This document shows positions 22,915-31,031 of a stretch of DNA of 35,249 nt, piece after piece. The position numbers and the translations under genes were made by a program. Numbering within the stretch: the first letter of the stretch is position 1; the number at the start of each line of letters is the position of its first letter. The notes under the pieces are model-generated. The model was given only the letters and a program-made list of their open reading frames with translations. It did not search any database and was not told the origin of the DNA. This DNA comes from Caulobacter sp. (lineage in GTDB: Bacteria; Pseudomonadota; Alphaproteobacteria; Caulobacterales; Caulobacteraceae): the NCBI RefSeq assembly GCF_017744445.1, contig NZ_JAGIBH010000023.1, forward strand, positions 1 to 35,249, read 5' to 3'.

Positions 22915-23409
22915 ATGACCGCTCTCCGTACGCCCTCGCGCCGCTTCCTGCTCGCCGCCGCGCTCAGCGCTGTCGCCGCTCCGGCCTTCGCCAGCAGCGG
23001 CAAGAAGGAGAAGAAGGAAGGCGGGGAGCAGGCCCTCGATCCCACCTACAAGCTGGGCTCGATGACCATCCCGATCATCGCCAATGGCCGGATCGTCAAT
23101 TACGTCTTCGTGGCCATGACCCTGAAGCTGGCCTCGGGGGCCGAGGTCGAGTCCTTCAAGGACCAGGAGCCGGTGCTGCGCGACGCCATCGTCCGCGCCG
23201 CCTACAAGACGCCCTTCACCCGCACCGACAGCTGGAAGGAAGTCGACGGCCCGCGCCTGACCAGCTTCGTGCTCAGCCAGTGCAACACCTTGTTCGGCAA
23301 GGGCAAGGTCGCGTCGGTCGAGATCGTCAAGCAGATCCCCCGCCAACAGCTGATGCCGCCCAAGGCCAGCGCCGCCAACACGAGCGGCGAAGGCCCTTTG
23401 AACCCCTGA
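22915..23409 (+). CDS. Small exported protein of unknown function, FliL-like pattern
   Basis: The 164-residue protein has an N-terminal signal with a twin arginine (SRRFLLAAALSAVAAPAFAS, about 8-27) and then a charged KKEKKEGGE stretch. The remaining ~110 residues follow a pattern reminiscent of the FliL periplasmic domain: hydrophobic strand, NGRIVNYVFVAMTLKL, an acidic middle with VLRDAIVRAA, LTSFVLSQCNTLFGKGKVASVEIVKQIPRQQ. FliL-type proteins have a membrane helix and associate with ion-driven stators, but no flagellar gene is nearby, so this is only a structural suggestion. It has a GGAAGG ribosome-binding site just upstream, 54 bases after thiL, and precedes hppA by 264 bases. Confidence 0.7.
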   Translation: MTALRTPSRRFLLAAALSAVAAPAFASSGKKEKKEGGEQALDPTYKLGSMTIPIIANGRIVNYVFVAMTLKLASGAEVESFKDQEPVLRDAIVRAAYKTPFTRTDSWKEVDGPRLTSFVLSQCNTLFGKGKVASVEIVKQIPRQQLMPPKASAANTSGEGPLNP

Positions 23410-23497
23410 TTCCGCCCGAACTGCCAAGCTTTGCCTCGCCAAACGCTTGCGCCGACACGGGTTGCGCGCCTCCCGACCATCTGACAGTCTCATTTGG

Positions 23498-23518
23498 ATG
23501 ACGCCGTTCGGCGGTCAT
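23498..23518. promoter_or_regulatory. Dyad in the hppA upstream region
   Basis: ATGACGCCG-TT-CGGCGGTCAT is an imperfect palindrome with one unpaired base. It lies in the 264-base gap (23410-23673) before hppA, which otherwise shows no gene. It may be a regulator site or a 5' leader hairpin of hppA. Confidence 0.35.
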
Positions 23519-23673
23519 TCAGGGAGCATCGAGGGGGCACGAGGCCAAAGGCCCGCCCGTCGATCCAGGCGGCGGTTTGGCGTTCGTCATTTTTTGGCGC
23601 TCGCTCGAGCCTCCAGCCGCCGGGACCGGCGCACCCCTCGTGATTTGGAAAGCGCGAAGGGGCGAAGAACCTA

Positions 23674-25812
23674 ATGAGTCTTTGGCTTAATCTGGCCATC
23701 GGGGCCGGGCTGCTGGCGGTGCTTTACGGCGCCGTACAATCGGCCAGTCTGATGCGGGCCTCGGCCGGCAATGCACGAATGCAGGAGATCGCCGCGGCGA
23801 TCCAGGAAGGGGCCCAGGCCTATCTGAACCGCCAATATACAACGATCGGCATCGTCGGCGTGGTGGTGATCGCCGTTCTGGCGTTCTTCTTCAAATCTTG
23901 GGAGCAGCCCGTCGGCTTCGCCCTCGGCGCCATCCTGTCGGGCGCCGCCGGTTTCGCCGGCATGCTGATCTCGGTCCGCGCCAACGTCCGCACGGCCCAG
24001 GCCTCGTCCGAGAGCCTGGCCAAGGGCCTGTCGATGGCCTTCACCTCCGGCGCCGTCACCGGCATGCTGGTGGCCGGCTTCGCCCTGATCGGCGTGGCGG
24101 GCTACTACGCGCTGCTGCTGTCGACCGGCCACGCAGGCACCGACCGCGTGGTGGTCGACTCGCTGGTGGCCCTGGGCTTCGGCGCCTCGCTGATCTCGAT
24201 CTTCGCCCGTCTGGGCGGCGGCATATTCACCAAGGGCGCCGACGTGGGCGGCGACTTGGTGGGCAAGGTCGAAGCCGGCATCCCGGAGGATGACCCCCGC
24301 AACGCCGCCACCATCGCCGACAACGTTGGCGACAATGTCGGCGACTGCGCCGGCATGGCCGCCGACCTGTTCGAGACCTATGCGGTGACCACGGTCGCCA
24401 CCATGGTCCTGGCGGCGATCTTCTTCGGCGGCACCGACGTCGTCGGGTCGATGATGATCATGCCGCTGGCGATCTGCGCCGTCTGCATCGTCACCTCGAT
24501 CATCGGCGCCTTCTTCGTCCGCCTGGGCAAGAGCCAGAACATCATGGGCGCCCTGTACCAGGGCCTGATCATCACCGGCCTGCTGTCGATCCCGGCGGTG
24601 TGGTGGGTGATCCATCAGCTGGTCCCGACCCCGGTCGAGCTGGATGGTCAGATGTTCACCGCCAACAACCTGTTCTACTGCGGCCTGGCCGGTCTGGCCG
24701 TCACGGCGCTGATCGTGCTGATCACCGAGTACTACACCGGCACCAATTTCCGCCCGGTGAAGTCGGTCGCCCAAGCCTCGGTCTCGGGTCACGGCACCAA
24801 CGTGATTCAGGGCCTGGCCATGTCGCTGGAATCCACGGCCCTGCCGGCCCTGACCATCATCGTCGGCATCGTGGTGACCTATAATCTGGCGGGCCTGTTC
24901 GGCATCGCCATCGCCACCACGACCATGCTGTCGCTGGCCGGCTTCATCGTCGCCCTGGACGCCTTCGGCCCGGTCACCGACAACGCCGGCGGCATCGCCG
25001 AGATGGCCGGCCTGCCGCCGGAGGTCCGCGTCACCACCGACGCCCTGGACGCCGTGGGCAACACCACCAAGGCCGTGACCAAGGGCTATGCCATCGGTTC
25101 GGCCGGCCTGGGCGCCCTGGTGCTGTTCGCCGCCTATACCGAGGACCTGAAGTTCTTCTCGGAGAACGCCGCGGTTGGCAGCTTCTTCCACGGCATCGGC
25201 GCGGTGACCTTCGACCTGTCGAACCCCTACGTCGTGGTCGGCCTGCTGTTCGGCGGCCTGCTGCCGTTCCTGTTCGGCGGCCTGTCGATGACCGCCGTCG
25301 GTCGCGCGGCCGAGTCGGTCGTGGCCGAGGTGCGTCGTCAGTTCCGCGAGAACCCGGGCATCATGACCGGCGAGGTCAAGCCCGAGTACGGCAAGGCCGT
25401 CGACATCCTGACCAAGGCCGCCATCCGCGAGATGATCGTGCCCAGCCTGCTGCCGGTCGTTTCGCCGGTGGTGCTGTTCTTCGTGATCAACGCCATCGCC
25501 GGCAAGGTCGACGCCTTCGCGGCGCTGGGCGCCATGCTGATGGGCGTGATCGTCACCGGCCTGTTCGTCGCCATCTCGATGACCAGCGGCGGCGGCGCCT
25601 GGGACAACGCCAAGAAGGTGATCGAGGAAGGCTTCACCGACAAGAACGGCGTGGTTCACAAAAAGGGCGGCGACACCCACAAGGCCGCCGTCACCGGCGA
25701 CACCGTCGGCGACCCCTATAAGGACACCTCGGGTCCGGCCGTGAACCCGATGATCAAGATCACCAACATCGTGGCCCTGCTGCTGCTGGCGGTGCTGGCC
25801 CACGGCGTCTGA
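23674..25812 (+). CDS. hppA: Membrane-bound proton-translocating pyrophosphatase (K+-independent type)
   Basis: The 712-residue integral membrane protein has about 16 predicted helices. It carries the substrate-binding motif GGGIFTKGADVGGDLVGKVEAGIPEDDPRNAATIADNVGDNVGD around residues 185-225 (described here in parts: DVGADLVGKVE-like and DNVGDNVGDCAG). It couples pyrophosphate hydrolysis to proton export. The K+-dependence marker GNTT(A/K) reads GNTTKAVTKG with Lys466 and Thr469, which places it in the K+-independent, H+-pumping class. A second acidic/lysine cluster near the C-terminus (VKTGDTVGDPYKDTSGP-like) is also present. A bidirectional terminator follows at 25838. The 264-base upstream gap suggests its own promoter. 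Confidence 0.96.
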   Translation: MSLWLNLAIGAGLLAVLYGAVQSASLMRASAGNARMQEIAAAIQEGAQAYLNRQYTTIGIVGVVVIAVLAFFFKSWEQPVGFALGAILSGAAGFAGMLISVRANVRTAQASSESLAKGLSMAFTSGAVTGMLVAGFALIGVAGYYALLLSTGHAGTDRVVVDSLVALGFGASLISIFARLGGGIFTKGADVGGDLVGKVEAGIPEDDPRNAATIADNVGDNVGDCAGMAADLFETYAVTTVATMVLAAIFFGGTDVVGSMMIMPLAICAVCIVTSIIGAFFVRLGKSQNIMGALYQGLIITGLLSIPAVWWVIHQLVPTPVELDGQMFTANNLFYCGLAGLAVTALIVLITEYYTGTNFRPVKSVAQASVSGHGTNVIQGLAMSLESTALPALTIIVGIVVTYNLAGLFGIAIATTTMLSLAGFIVALDAFGPVTDNAGGIAEMAGLPPEVRVTTDALDAVGNTTKAVTKGYAIGSAGLGALVLFAAYTEDLKFFSENAAVGSFFHGIGAVTFDLSNPYVVVGLLFGGLLPFLFGGLSMTAVGRAAESVVAEVRRQFRENPGIMTGEVKPEYGKAVDILTKAAIREMIVPSLLPVVSPVVLFFVINAIAGKVDAFAALGAMLMGVIVTGLFVAISMTSGGGAWDNAKKVIEEGFTDKNGVVHKKGGDTHKAAVTGDTVGDPYKDTSGPAVNPMIKITNIVALLLLAVLAHGV

Positions 25813-25837
25813 TCTCAAGTCAGAGGCTGAAAAGAGA

Positions 25838-25867
25838 AACGCCCCGGAGGAAACTCCGGGGCGTTTT
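25838..25867. terminator. Bidirectional terminator between hppA and the response regulator
   Basis: A perfect 12-bp stem, AACGCCCCGGAG (25838-25849) with CTCCGGGGCGTT (25854-25865), is closed by a GAAA tetraloop. TTTT follows on the plus strand and A-rich sequence precedes it (T-rich on the minus strand), so it can end both convergent transcripts. Confidence 0.88.
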
Positions 25868-25904
25868 GCTTGAGAACGTCTTGTTTTCGGGGACTGAGGA
25901 GATC

Positions 25905-26447
25905 TCAGTAGACGTCCTCGAGATCCATCTCCGACAACGCGTCCTGGATTTCGACCGGGGCCGCGCCACGGCGTTCCACGCCCTGGAAGTCGTGGTCGAT
26001 CCGCCGGCGCCGGCAGGGGCCGAAATATTCGGTCGCCCGGATGAAGGGGCGGGGGTTGTTCACGATCTCATTGATCCGGTGCATGACCCCGCGCGCCGTC
26101 AGCGGCTTGGCCAGGAACTCGGTCACGCCCGCCATCCGCGCGTCGTTCAGCGAGCGCTGCGTGGCGTGGCCTGTCATCATGATGACCGGCACATAGGGGT
26201 TGGGGCTGGCCGTCGATGTGCGGATCCAGCGGATGAACGCCAGACCGTCGACCGGCGACATCATCAAGTCGGTGAAGATCAGGTCGATCTCTTGCGACTG
26301 GAATATTTTCAACGCCTCGAGGCCGTCGCTGGCCTCGCGAATCTTGCGCACGCCGGCCGCCTTCAGGATCTGGCTGACCACCTTGCGCATGTTGGCGTTG
26401 TCGTCGACCAGCAGAATGGCGACGTCACGAAGATCCATTCCCTCCAT
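25905..26447 (-). CDS. CheY-like single-domain response regulator with C-terminal tail
   Basis: The 180-residue protein has a receiver domain (about 8-130) with the acidic pair Asp15-Asp16, phospho-acceptor Asp60 (IFTDLMM), Thr92 (MMTGH) and Lys114 (FLAKPL), so phosphorylation should work. A ~50-residue tail follows with NPRPFIRATEYFGPCRRRR, a basic motif seen in a group of alphaproteobacterial CheY-like proteins, and an acidic end. There is no DNA-binding domain. The kinase partner is not in the window. The 272-base upstream gap holds a perfect palindrome (26479-26496) and a GAGTC site (26500-26504). An alternative start is the Met at residue 4. Confidence 0.9.
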   Translation of the reverse strand: MEGMDLRDVAILLVDDNANMRKVVSQILKAAGVRKIREASDGLEALKIFQSQEIDLIFTDLMMSPVDGLAFIRWIRTSTASPNPYVPVIMMTGHATQRSLNDARMAGVTEFLAKPLTARGVMHRINEIVNNPRPFIRATEYFGPCRRRRIDHDFQGVERRGAAPVEIQDALSEMDLEDVY

Positions 26448-26478
26448 AGTGCGCCTCCCACCGCCGCTATGAATTCGT

Positions 26479-26496
26479 TCTCCAAAACCTTGGAGA
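26479..26496. promoter_or_regulatory. Perfect palindrome upstream of the response-regulator gene
   Basis: TCTCCAA-AACC-TTGGAGA has 7-bp perfect arms and lies 32 bases upstream of the start at 26447. A CcrM-type GAGTC (26500-26504) is next to it. This is a likely operator or leader hairpin; the regulator is unknown. Confidence 0.45.
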
Positions 26497-26650
26497 TCAG
26501 AGTCCGACGTTGGCCCATTTCGGGTTTATGAAGTGTTGAAGGCGCGGTTACTTGTTTGAATTAAGAAGGTGAACGTTGAATTCAGAATGAACCGGCGTGG
26601 TTTACTCACGTCTTTGAGTAGGTTTCGGTGGCTCCTGCACTCCGGACGCG

Positions 26651-26684
26651 AAAAAGCCGCCCACCTTGCGGTGAACGGCTTTTC
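26651..26684 (-). terminator. Terminator downstream of bamE
   Basis: AAAAAGCCG (26651-26659) pairs with CGGCTTTT (26676-26683), with an inner CCACC / GGTG pair around TTGC. On the minus strand this gives a hairpin followed by TTTTT, 36 bases after the bamE stop. It is also usable in the other direction. Confidence 0.75.
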
Positions 26685-26719
26685 TAATCTGTCGAGTTGT
26701 CGACGTTTTGCTGGCTGAC

Positions 26720-27205
26720 CTAGCGGCGGTCGCCAGGGCGCTGGCCCGGGGCCTCGTCGTCTTGCGGGAGCATGCCGCCGCGACCGACGTTGCCCAGCAG
26801 TTGTTCCAGGATGGTCATCTCGCGGCCGCGGGTCGGGGTCTCACGGCCGTTATAGGCGATGACCTTGCCGTCCTTCAGCGTGTAGGTGTTCACCGAGGCG
26901 ACCTTCTCGTCGGCCGGGTTGAACTTGATGGCCACGACGTCGCGCTTGATCACGCGCGGCATGTAGAAGGCCACCCGGTCGGTGGTCTGCGAGATGTAGT
27001 ACCAGGTGTTCTGGTCGAAGGTCGAAACCACCGACGGCGAACCCAGCTTTTCCATCAGGGTCGACTTGGAGTCTTCGCCCACCTTCATGTCGGCGGGCTT
27101 GGCCTCGATGGCCTGGAAGCCCGAGTAGCTGGTCAGCGGCGTACAGGCCGAAGTGGCGATCGCCAGGCCGAGAATGGCGGCGGCGAAAACGGCGGGGCGA
27201 GACAT
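26720..27205 (-). CDS. bamE: Outer-membrane assembly lipoprotein BamE (SmpA/OmlA)
   Basis: The 161-residue protein has a lipoprotein signal with lipobox ending TSAC (Cys21). The BamE/SmpA fold follows: KSTLMEKLGSPSVVSTFDQNTWYYISQTTDRVAFYMPRVIKRDVVAIKF. The position of the G-x-P motif (LGSPS) after a helix and the WYY strand is characteristic. BamE is a small subunit of the BAM complex that inserts beta-barrel proteins in the outer membrane. A C-terminal Gly/Pro/Arg-rich tail is longer than in E. coli. It is divergent from the cytochrome bc1 chaperone gene, with 120 bases between starts. Confidence 0.9.
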   Translation of the reverse strand: MSRPAVFAAAILGLAIATSACTPLTSYSGFQAIEAKPADMKVGEDSKSTLMEKLGSPSVVSTFDQNTWYYISQTTDRVAFYMPRVIKRDVVAIKFNPADEKVASVNTYTLKDGKVIAYNGRETPTRGREMTILEQLLGNVGRGGMLPQDDEAPGQRPGDRR

Positions 27206-27325
27206 CGAGGCTCCGAACCGGAAAAATGCAGACTTTGACCTATCGCCCGCGGGAGCTTAGTTCAATGCCCGCGTGAAAGCGGACCCCGCGTCTAGCGGGA
27301 TGTCGCGGCGAAATCGAGGCGTTTC

Positions 27326-27856
27326 ATGTTTCTGGATCGGTGGCTCAAGCCCAGGCCCGCCAAGGCGGCGGGGGCCAAGCTCTATGCTGGAGCCGTCGGG
27401 CAGGCGCGATCCGCGACCTTTTATCGTGACTTCGGCGTCCGCGACTCGATGGAGGGCCGTTTCGAGCTCTTCAGCCTGCATGTCATCTTCCTGGTCGAGC
27501 GACTGAAGGGGCAGGGCGAGGCGGCGGCCGAGACCTCGCAGGCCGTCTTCGATTCCTATGTGAAGGGCCTGGACGACGCTTTCCGCGAGATCGGGGTGTC
27601 GGACACCTCGGTCGGCAAGAAGATGAAGAAGCTGGCCGGCGCCTTCTATGGCCGCCTGAAGGCCTATGACGAGGCGGTGGCGAGCCTGCCGGACGAGGCC
27701 GCCGTGGGCGCCTTCCTGGCTCGCAACGCCTTTGAAGAGCGCGGGGAGGGTGATGTCGCCGCCCTGACCGCCTATGTGATCAAGACGCGCAAGGCGCTGG
27801 CGGAACAGCCGCTGGACGCCGTGCTGCAAGGAGACGTGACTTGGCCGACCCCGTGA
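27326..27856 (+). CDS. Ubiquinol-cytochrome c chaperone family protein (CBP3-like)
   Basis: The 176-residue helical protein matches the CBP3/UQCC1 family: YRDFGVRDSMEGRFELFSLHVIFLVERLKG and YVKGLDDAFREIGVSDTSVGKKMKKLAGAFYGRLKAYDEA. In mitochondria CBP3 helps cytochrome b synthesis and bc1 assembly; bacterial homologues are almost confined to alphaproteobacteria. It probably has no signal peptide and acts at the cytoplasmic membrane face. It overlaps the next gene by 16 bases, so the two are co-transcribed. This DUF177 partner arrangement is common in alphaproteobacteria. Confidence 0.9.
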   Translation: MFLDRWLKPRPAKAAGAKLYAGAVGQARSATFYRDFGVRDSMEGRFELFSLHVIFLVERLKGQGEAAAETSQAVFDSYVKGLDDAFREIGVSDTSVGKKMKKLAGAFYGRLKAYDEAVASLPDEAAVGAFLARNAFEERGEGDVAALTAYVIKTRKALAEQPLDAVLQGDVTWPTP

Positions 27857-28383
27857 CCGCCCCCTGGCCTTGCGAGATCCCGCTGGCCCAGGTCGACCGT
27901 GGCGCCGTGAAGCTGAAGCTCGAGCCCTCGGCCGAGCAGCGCAAGGCGATCGCCAAGCAACTGGATCTGGTCAGCCTGGAAGCCCTGACCGCCGAGGTGT
28001 TCCTGACCTCGTGGCTGGATGGCGCCGAGGTCTCCGGCGTCTTGCGCGCTCGCGTGGTCCAGACCTGCAGCGCCACGGCCGACGACTTCGAAACCCCGAT
28101 CGACGCGCGCTTCGATCTGCGGGTGTTGCCGGCCAACAGCAAGAACGCGCCGCAAGGCGAAGAGAGCGGCGACCTGGGCGTCGATCCGGACGCCGACGAT
28201 CCGCCGGACGTGCTGGAAGGCGAGAAGGTCGATGTCTCGGGCTATGTCATCGAGCACCTGGCGCTGGAGCTGGATCCGTTCCCCCGCAAGCCGGGCGCGG
28301 TCTTCGTTCAACCGCCCGAACCGGTCGAACTTTCTCCGTTCGCGGCGCTGAAGAGCCTCAAATCAACGGATAAGGACGGCTAA
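27841..28383 (+). CDS. DUF177 (YceD-like) protein
   Basis: The 180-residue protein resembles YceD/DUF177: WPCEIPLAQVDRGAVKLKLEPSAEQRKAIAKQLDLVSLEALTAEV, a CSATADDFETPIDARFDLRVLP segment with one conserved Cys, then an acidic stretch and VDVSGYVIEHLALELDPFPRKPGAV. In many bacteria this gene precedes rpmF and plsX and is linked to 23S rRNA or L32 handling; here rpmF is not between it and plsX. The TTG start at 27841 is chosen because AAGGAG (27828-27833) lies 7 bases upstream. A GTG at 27853 is an alternative that would overlap the previous stop by 4 bases. Confidence 0.85.
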   Translation: MADPVTAPWPCEIPLAQVDRGAVKLKLEPSAEQRKAIAKQLDLVSLEALTAEVFLTSWLDGAEVSGVLRARVVQTCSATADDFETPIDARFDLRVLPANSKNAPQGEESGDLGVDPDADDPPDVLEGEKVDVSGYVIEHLALELDPFPRKPGAVFVQPPEPVELSPFAALKSLKSTDKDG

Positions 28384-28403
28384 ACGGCCCGACTCGACCG
28401 CTT

Positions 28404-28418
28404 GCGTGATATTCACGC
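28404..28418. promoter_or_regulatory. Palindrome upstream of plsX-fabH
   Basis: GCGTGA-TAT-TCACGC is a perfect 6-bp dyad in the 95-base gap between DUF177 and plsX, 61 bases upstream of the plsX start. A GACTC site lies at 28391-28395, and a second small hairpin (GCCGCC ... GGGCGGC) lies at about 28430-28448. It is a candidate operator for the phospholipid/fatty-acid genes. Confidence 0.45.
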
Positions 28419-28478
28419 GGATGTATCGTCCGCCGCCTTGAGGGCGGCCGGGCCGCCTGCCGGAGCTCTAAGCGCCAC

Positions 28479-29543
28479 GTGTCCCAATCCGTAGTCATCT
28501 CCGTCGACGCCATGGGCGGCGACCACGGCCCTTCCATCGTCGTGCCCGGCATCGCCCAGGCCAGCCAGGCGCTGCCGGGCGTGCGGTTCCTGCTGCACGG
28601 CGACGGGGCGGCGATCGAGGCGGAGCTGGCCAAGCATCCTAAGGCCAAGGCGGTCAGCGAAGTCCGTCACTGCGACAAGGCCATCGGCATGGACGAAAAG
28701 CCCGCCCAGGCCATGCGCCGGGGCAAGGGCTCGTCGATGTGGAACGCCGTTGAGGCCCTGCGCGAGGGGCAGGCCCACGCCTGCGTCTCGGCCGGCAACA
28801 CCGGCGCGCTGATGGCCATCTCCAAGCTGATCCTGCGCATGGGCGCGGATCTGGAGCGGCCGGCCATCGTCGCCAACTGGCCCAATATGAAGGGCGTGAC
28901 CACGGTCCTGGACGTCGGGGCCAATGTCGAGAGCGACGCCGAGCAGCTGGTCGAGTTCGCCATCATGGGTGCGGCCTACCACCACGCGGTGCACGGCGAC
29001 AAACGCCCGACCGTGGGCCTGCTGAACGTCGGCTCCGAGGACCAGAAGGGCCACGAGGAAGTCCGTGAAGCCCACGCTATCCTGCGCGAGACCAAGCTGG
29101 ACTTCGACTATCACGGCTTCGTCGAGGGCAACGACATCGCCTACGGCACCGTGGACGTCGTCGTCACCGACGGCTTCACCGGCAATGTGGCCCTGAAGAC
29201 GGCCGAGGGCCTGGCGCGGTTCTTCACTAACGAGATCAAGTCCACCCTGACCTCGGGTCCGCTGGCCATGATGGGCGCCTTGATCGCCTCGGGCGCGCTC
29301 TCCAAGATGCGCAAGCGCCTGGACCCCGGCCGGGTGAACGGCGCGCCGCTTCTGGGCCTGAACGGAATCGTGGTGAAGAGCCACGGCGGCGCGGACGCCA
29401 ACGGCTTCGAGTCGGCCATCCGGGTCGCCACCAACCTCGCGCGCAGCGATTTCCGCGCCGAGATCGACAGAAATCTGAAGCGCCTGACCGCCGCCGCGGC
29501 CAAGGACGAAGCTCCGACGTCGGAGCAGGGAGCGGCCGAGTGA
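28479..29543 (+). CDS. plsX: Phosphate acyltransferase PlsX
   Basis: The 354-residue protein starts at GTG (28479) with MSQSVVISVDAMGGDHGPSIVVPG, the standard PlsX N-terminus. It also has VSAGNTGALMAISKLILRM, ANWPNMKGVTTVLDVGANVE, LNVGSEDQKGHE, and VVTDGFTGNVALKTAEG. It transfers acyl groups from acyl-ACP to phosphate, making acyl-phosphate for PlsY in phospholipid synthesis; it is a peripheral membrane enzyme. A GGAG about 14 bases upstream is a weak ribosome-binding site. Its stop overlaps the fabH start (GTGA), so the two are coupled. Confidence 0.97.
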   Translation: MSQSVVISVDAMGGDHGPSIVVPGIAQASQALPGVRFLLHGDGAAIEAELAKHPKAKAVSEVRHCDKAIGMDEKPAQAMRRGKGSSMWNAVEALREGQAHACVSAGNTGALMAISKLILRMGADLERPAIVANWPNMKGVTTVLDVGANVESDAEQLVEFAIMGAAYHHAVHGDKRPTVGLLNVGSEDQKGHEEVREAHAILRETKLDFDYHGFVEGNDIAYGTVDVVVTDGFTGNVALKTAEGLARFFTNEIKSTLTSGPLAMMGALIASGALSKMRKRLDPGRVNGAPLLGLNGIVVKSHGGADANGFESAIRVATNLARSDFRAEIDRNLKRLTAAAAKDEAPTSEQGAAE

Positions 29544-30517
29544 GCGTGATCCGTAGCGTAGTGACCGGCGTCGGCGCGTATCTGCCGCCCAAGGTCGTGA
29601 CCAACGAGGACCTGGCCAAGTTCGTCGACACCAGCGACGAGTGGATCGTCGAGCGCACAGGCATTCGCCAGCGCCACCAAGCGGCCGACGACCAGCCGGT
29701 CTCGGACCTGGCCTTCGAGGCCGCCAAGGAAGCGCTGGAAGCGGCCGGCAAGACCGCCGCCGATGTCGACCTGATCATCGTCGCCACCACCACCGCCGAC
29801 CTGACCTTCCCGGCGGTCGCCACCATCGTCCAGCGCAAGCTGGGCGCGCCGGTCGGCATCGCCTTCGACGTCCAGGCCGTGTGTTCGGGCTTCGTCTATG
29901 CTTTGAGCGTCGCCGATGGCTTCGTGGCCCGCGGCCACGCCAAGTGCGCCCTGGTCATCGGCGCCGAGACCATGACCCGCCTGATGGACTGGAGCGATCG
30001 CGGCACCTGCGTGCTGTTCGGCGACGGCGCCGGCGCGATCGTGCTGGAGCCGGGCGAGGGGCAGGGGACCACGGACGACCAGGGCATGCTGGGCTTCGCC
30101 CTGCGCGCCGACGGGACCAAGCAGGACCTGCTGTATGTCGACGGCGGCGTCTCGACGACCGGCACGGTCGGCAAGCTGCGGATGCTGGGCAACCAGGTCT
30201 TCAAGCACGCCGTGGTCAACATCTCCGAAGCCATCCACTCGGCGGCCGCCAATGCCGGCGTCGAGGTGGCCGATGTCGACTGGTTCATCCCGCACCAGGC
30301 CAACCAGCGCATCCTGGCCGGCGTCGCCCATCGCTGCGGCATCGACGAGGAAAAGGTGATCTCGACCGTCGCCATCCACGCCAACACCTCGGCCGCCTCG
30401 ATCCCGCTGGCCTTCGCGCACGGGGTGAAGGACGGTCGAATCAAGAAGGGCGACCTGCTGCTGCTGGAAGCCATGGGCGGCGGCCTGACCTGGGGCGCCT
30501 GCGTTCTGCGCCTTTAA
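29540..30517 (+). CDS. fabH: 3-oxoacyl-[ACP] synthase III (FabH)
   Basis: The 325-residue thiolase-fold enzyme starts fatty-acid synthesis by condensing acetyl-CoA with malonyl-ACP. The catalytic triad is complete: Cys115 (VQAVCSGFVYAL), His252 (WFIPHQANQRI) and Asn282 (AIHANTSAASIP). The N-terminal SDEWIVERTGIRQRH motif and the C-terminal EAMGGGLTWGACVLRL are standard. The GTG start overlaps plsX by 4 bases. A 199-base gap to ihfA follows; it contains the inverted pair TCATGC (30576-30581) / GCATGA (30592-30597) and a small hairpin (30526-30541). Confidence 0.97.
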   Translation: MSVIRSVVTGVGAYLPPKVVTNEDLAKFVDTSDEWIVERTGIRQRHQAADDQPVSDLAFEAAKEALEAAGKTAADVDLIIVATTTADLTFPAVATIVQRKLGAPVGIAFDVQAVCSGFVYALSVADGFVARGHAKCALVIGAETMTRLMDWSDRGTCVLFGDGAGAIVLEPGEGQGTTDDQGMLGFALRADGTKQDLLYVDGGVSTTGTVGKLRMLGNQVFKHAVVNISEAIHSAAANAGVEVADVDWFIPHQANQRILAGVAHRCGIDEEKVISTVAIHANTSAASIPLAFAHGVKDGRIKKGDLLLLEAMGGGLTWGACVLRL

Positions 30518-30716
30518 CGGTCAAGCTGCGCGTGCTTGCGCACGGGCTTGAACTCCTGACGTTGAGCCTTTGACTTCATGCGATAATCACGGCATGAGGT
30601 CGTCGGTGAATTTGGGCGCGGTCCGTTGAGGGCGGTCGCGACGAACCCAGGTTTACCGCCAGTGCTCCATCGTAGGTGGTCCTTCGGGCCGCCAGGATAC
30701 GCGTGAAGGGGGTTGC

Positions 30717-31019
30717 ATGAAGGGCGCTACTTTGACCCGGGCCGACCTGTGCGAGGCGGTCCATGAAGAGGTCGGATTGACCCGTCAGGACTGCGCCGGC
30801 CTGGTCGAGCGCACCCTGGATCTCGTGGCCGAGGCGCTCGAAGAGGGCGAGACGGTCAAGCTTTCCGGATTCGGCGTCTTCCAGGTCCGCGCCAAGCGGG
30901 CCCGCATGGGGCGTAACCCCAAGACCGGCGAGCCGGCCGAGATCGAACCCCGTCGGGTGATCGGCTTCCGCGCCTCCCAAGTCATGAAGGCGCGAATCGA
31001 TCGCGCCCTCGGCGGCTAA
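30717..31019 (+). CDS. ihfA: Integration host factor alpha subunit
   Basis: The 100-residue HU/IHF-family protein has TRADLCEAVHEEVGLTRQDCAGLVERTLDLVAEALEEGETVKLSGFGVFQVRAKRARMGRNPKTGEPAEIEPRRVIGFRAS (seen in successive parts). The beta-arm RNPKTGEP carries the intercalating proline. It bends DNA at promoters and recombination sites as a heterodimer with IhfB. The alphaproteobacterial context (fabH - ihfA - merR) supports IhfA over HU. In Caulobacter IHF works with sigma-54 and flagellar or cell-cycle promoters. The gene has its own upstream gap and a GGGGG-type purine tract before the ATG at 30717. Confidence 0.94.
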   Translation: MKGATLTRADLCEAVHEEVGLTRQDCAGLVERTLDLVAEALEEGETVKLSGFGVFQVRAKRARMGRNPKTGEPAEIEPRRVIGFRASQVMKARIDRALGG

Positions 31020-31031
31020 GGATTCGATGCG

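Noticed and set aside
23671..25818. A 715-codon open frame antisense to hppA
   Set aside because: It exactly mirrors hppA and is rich in Gly/Asp/His/Gln as expected from reversed GC-rich codons.
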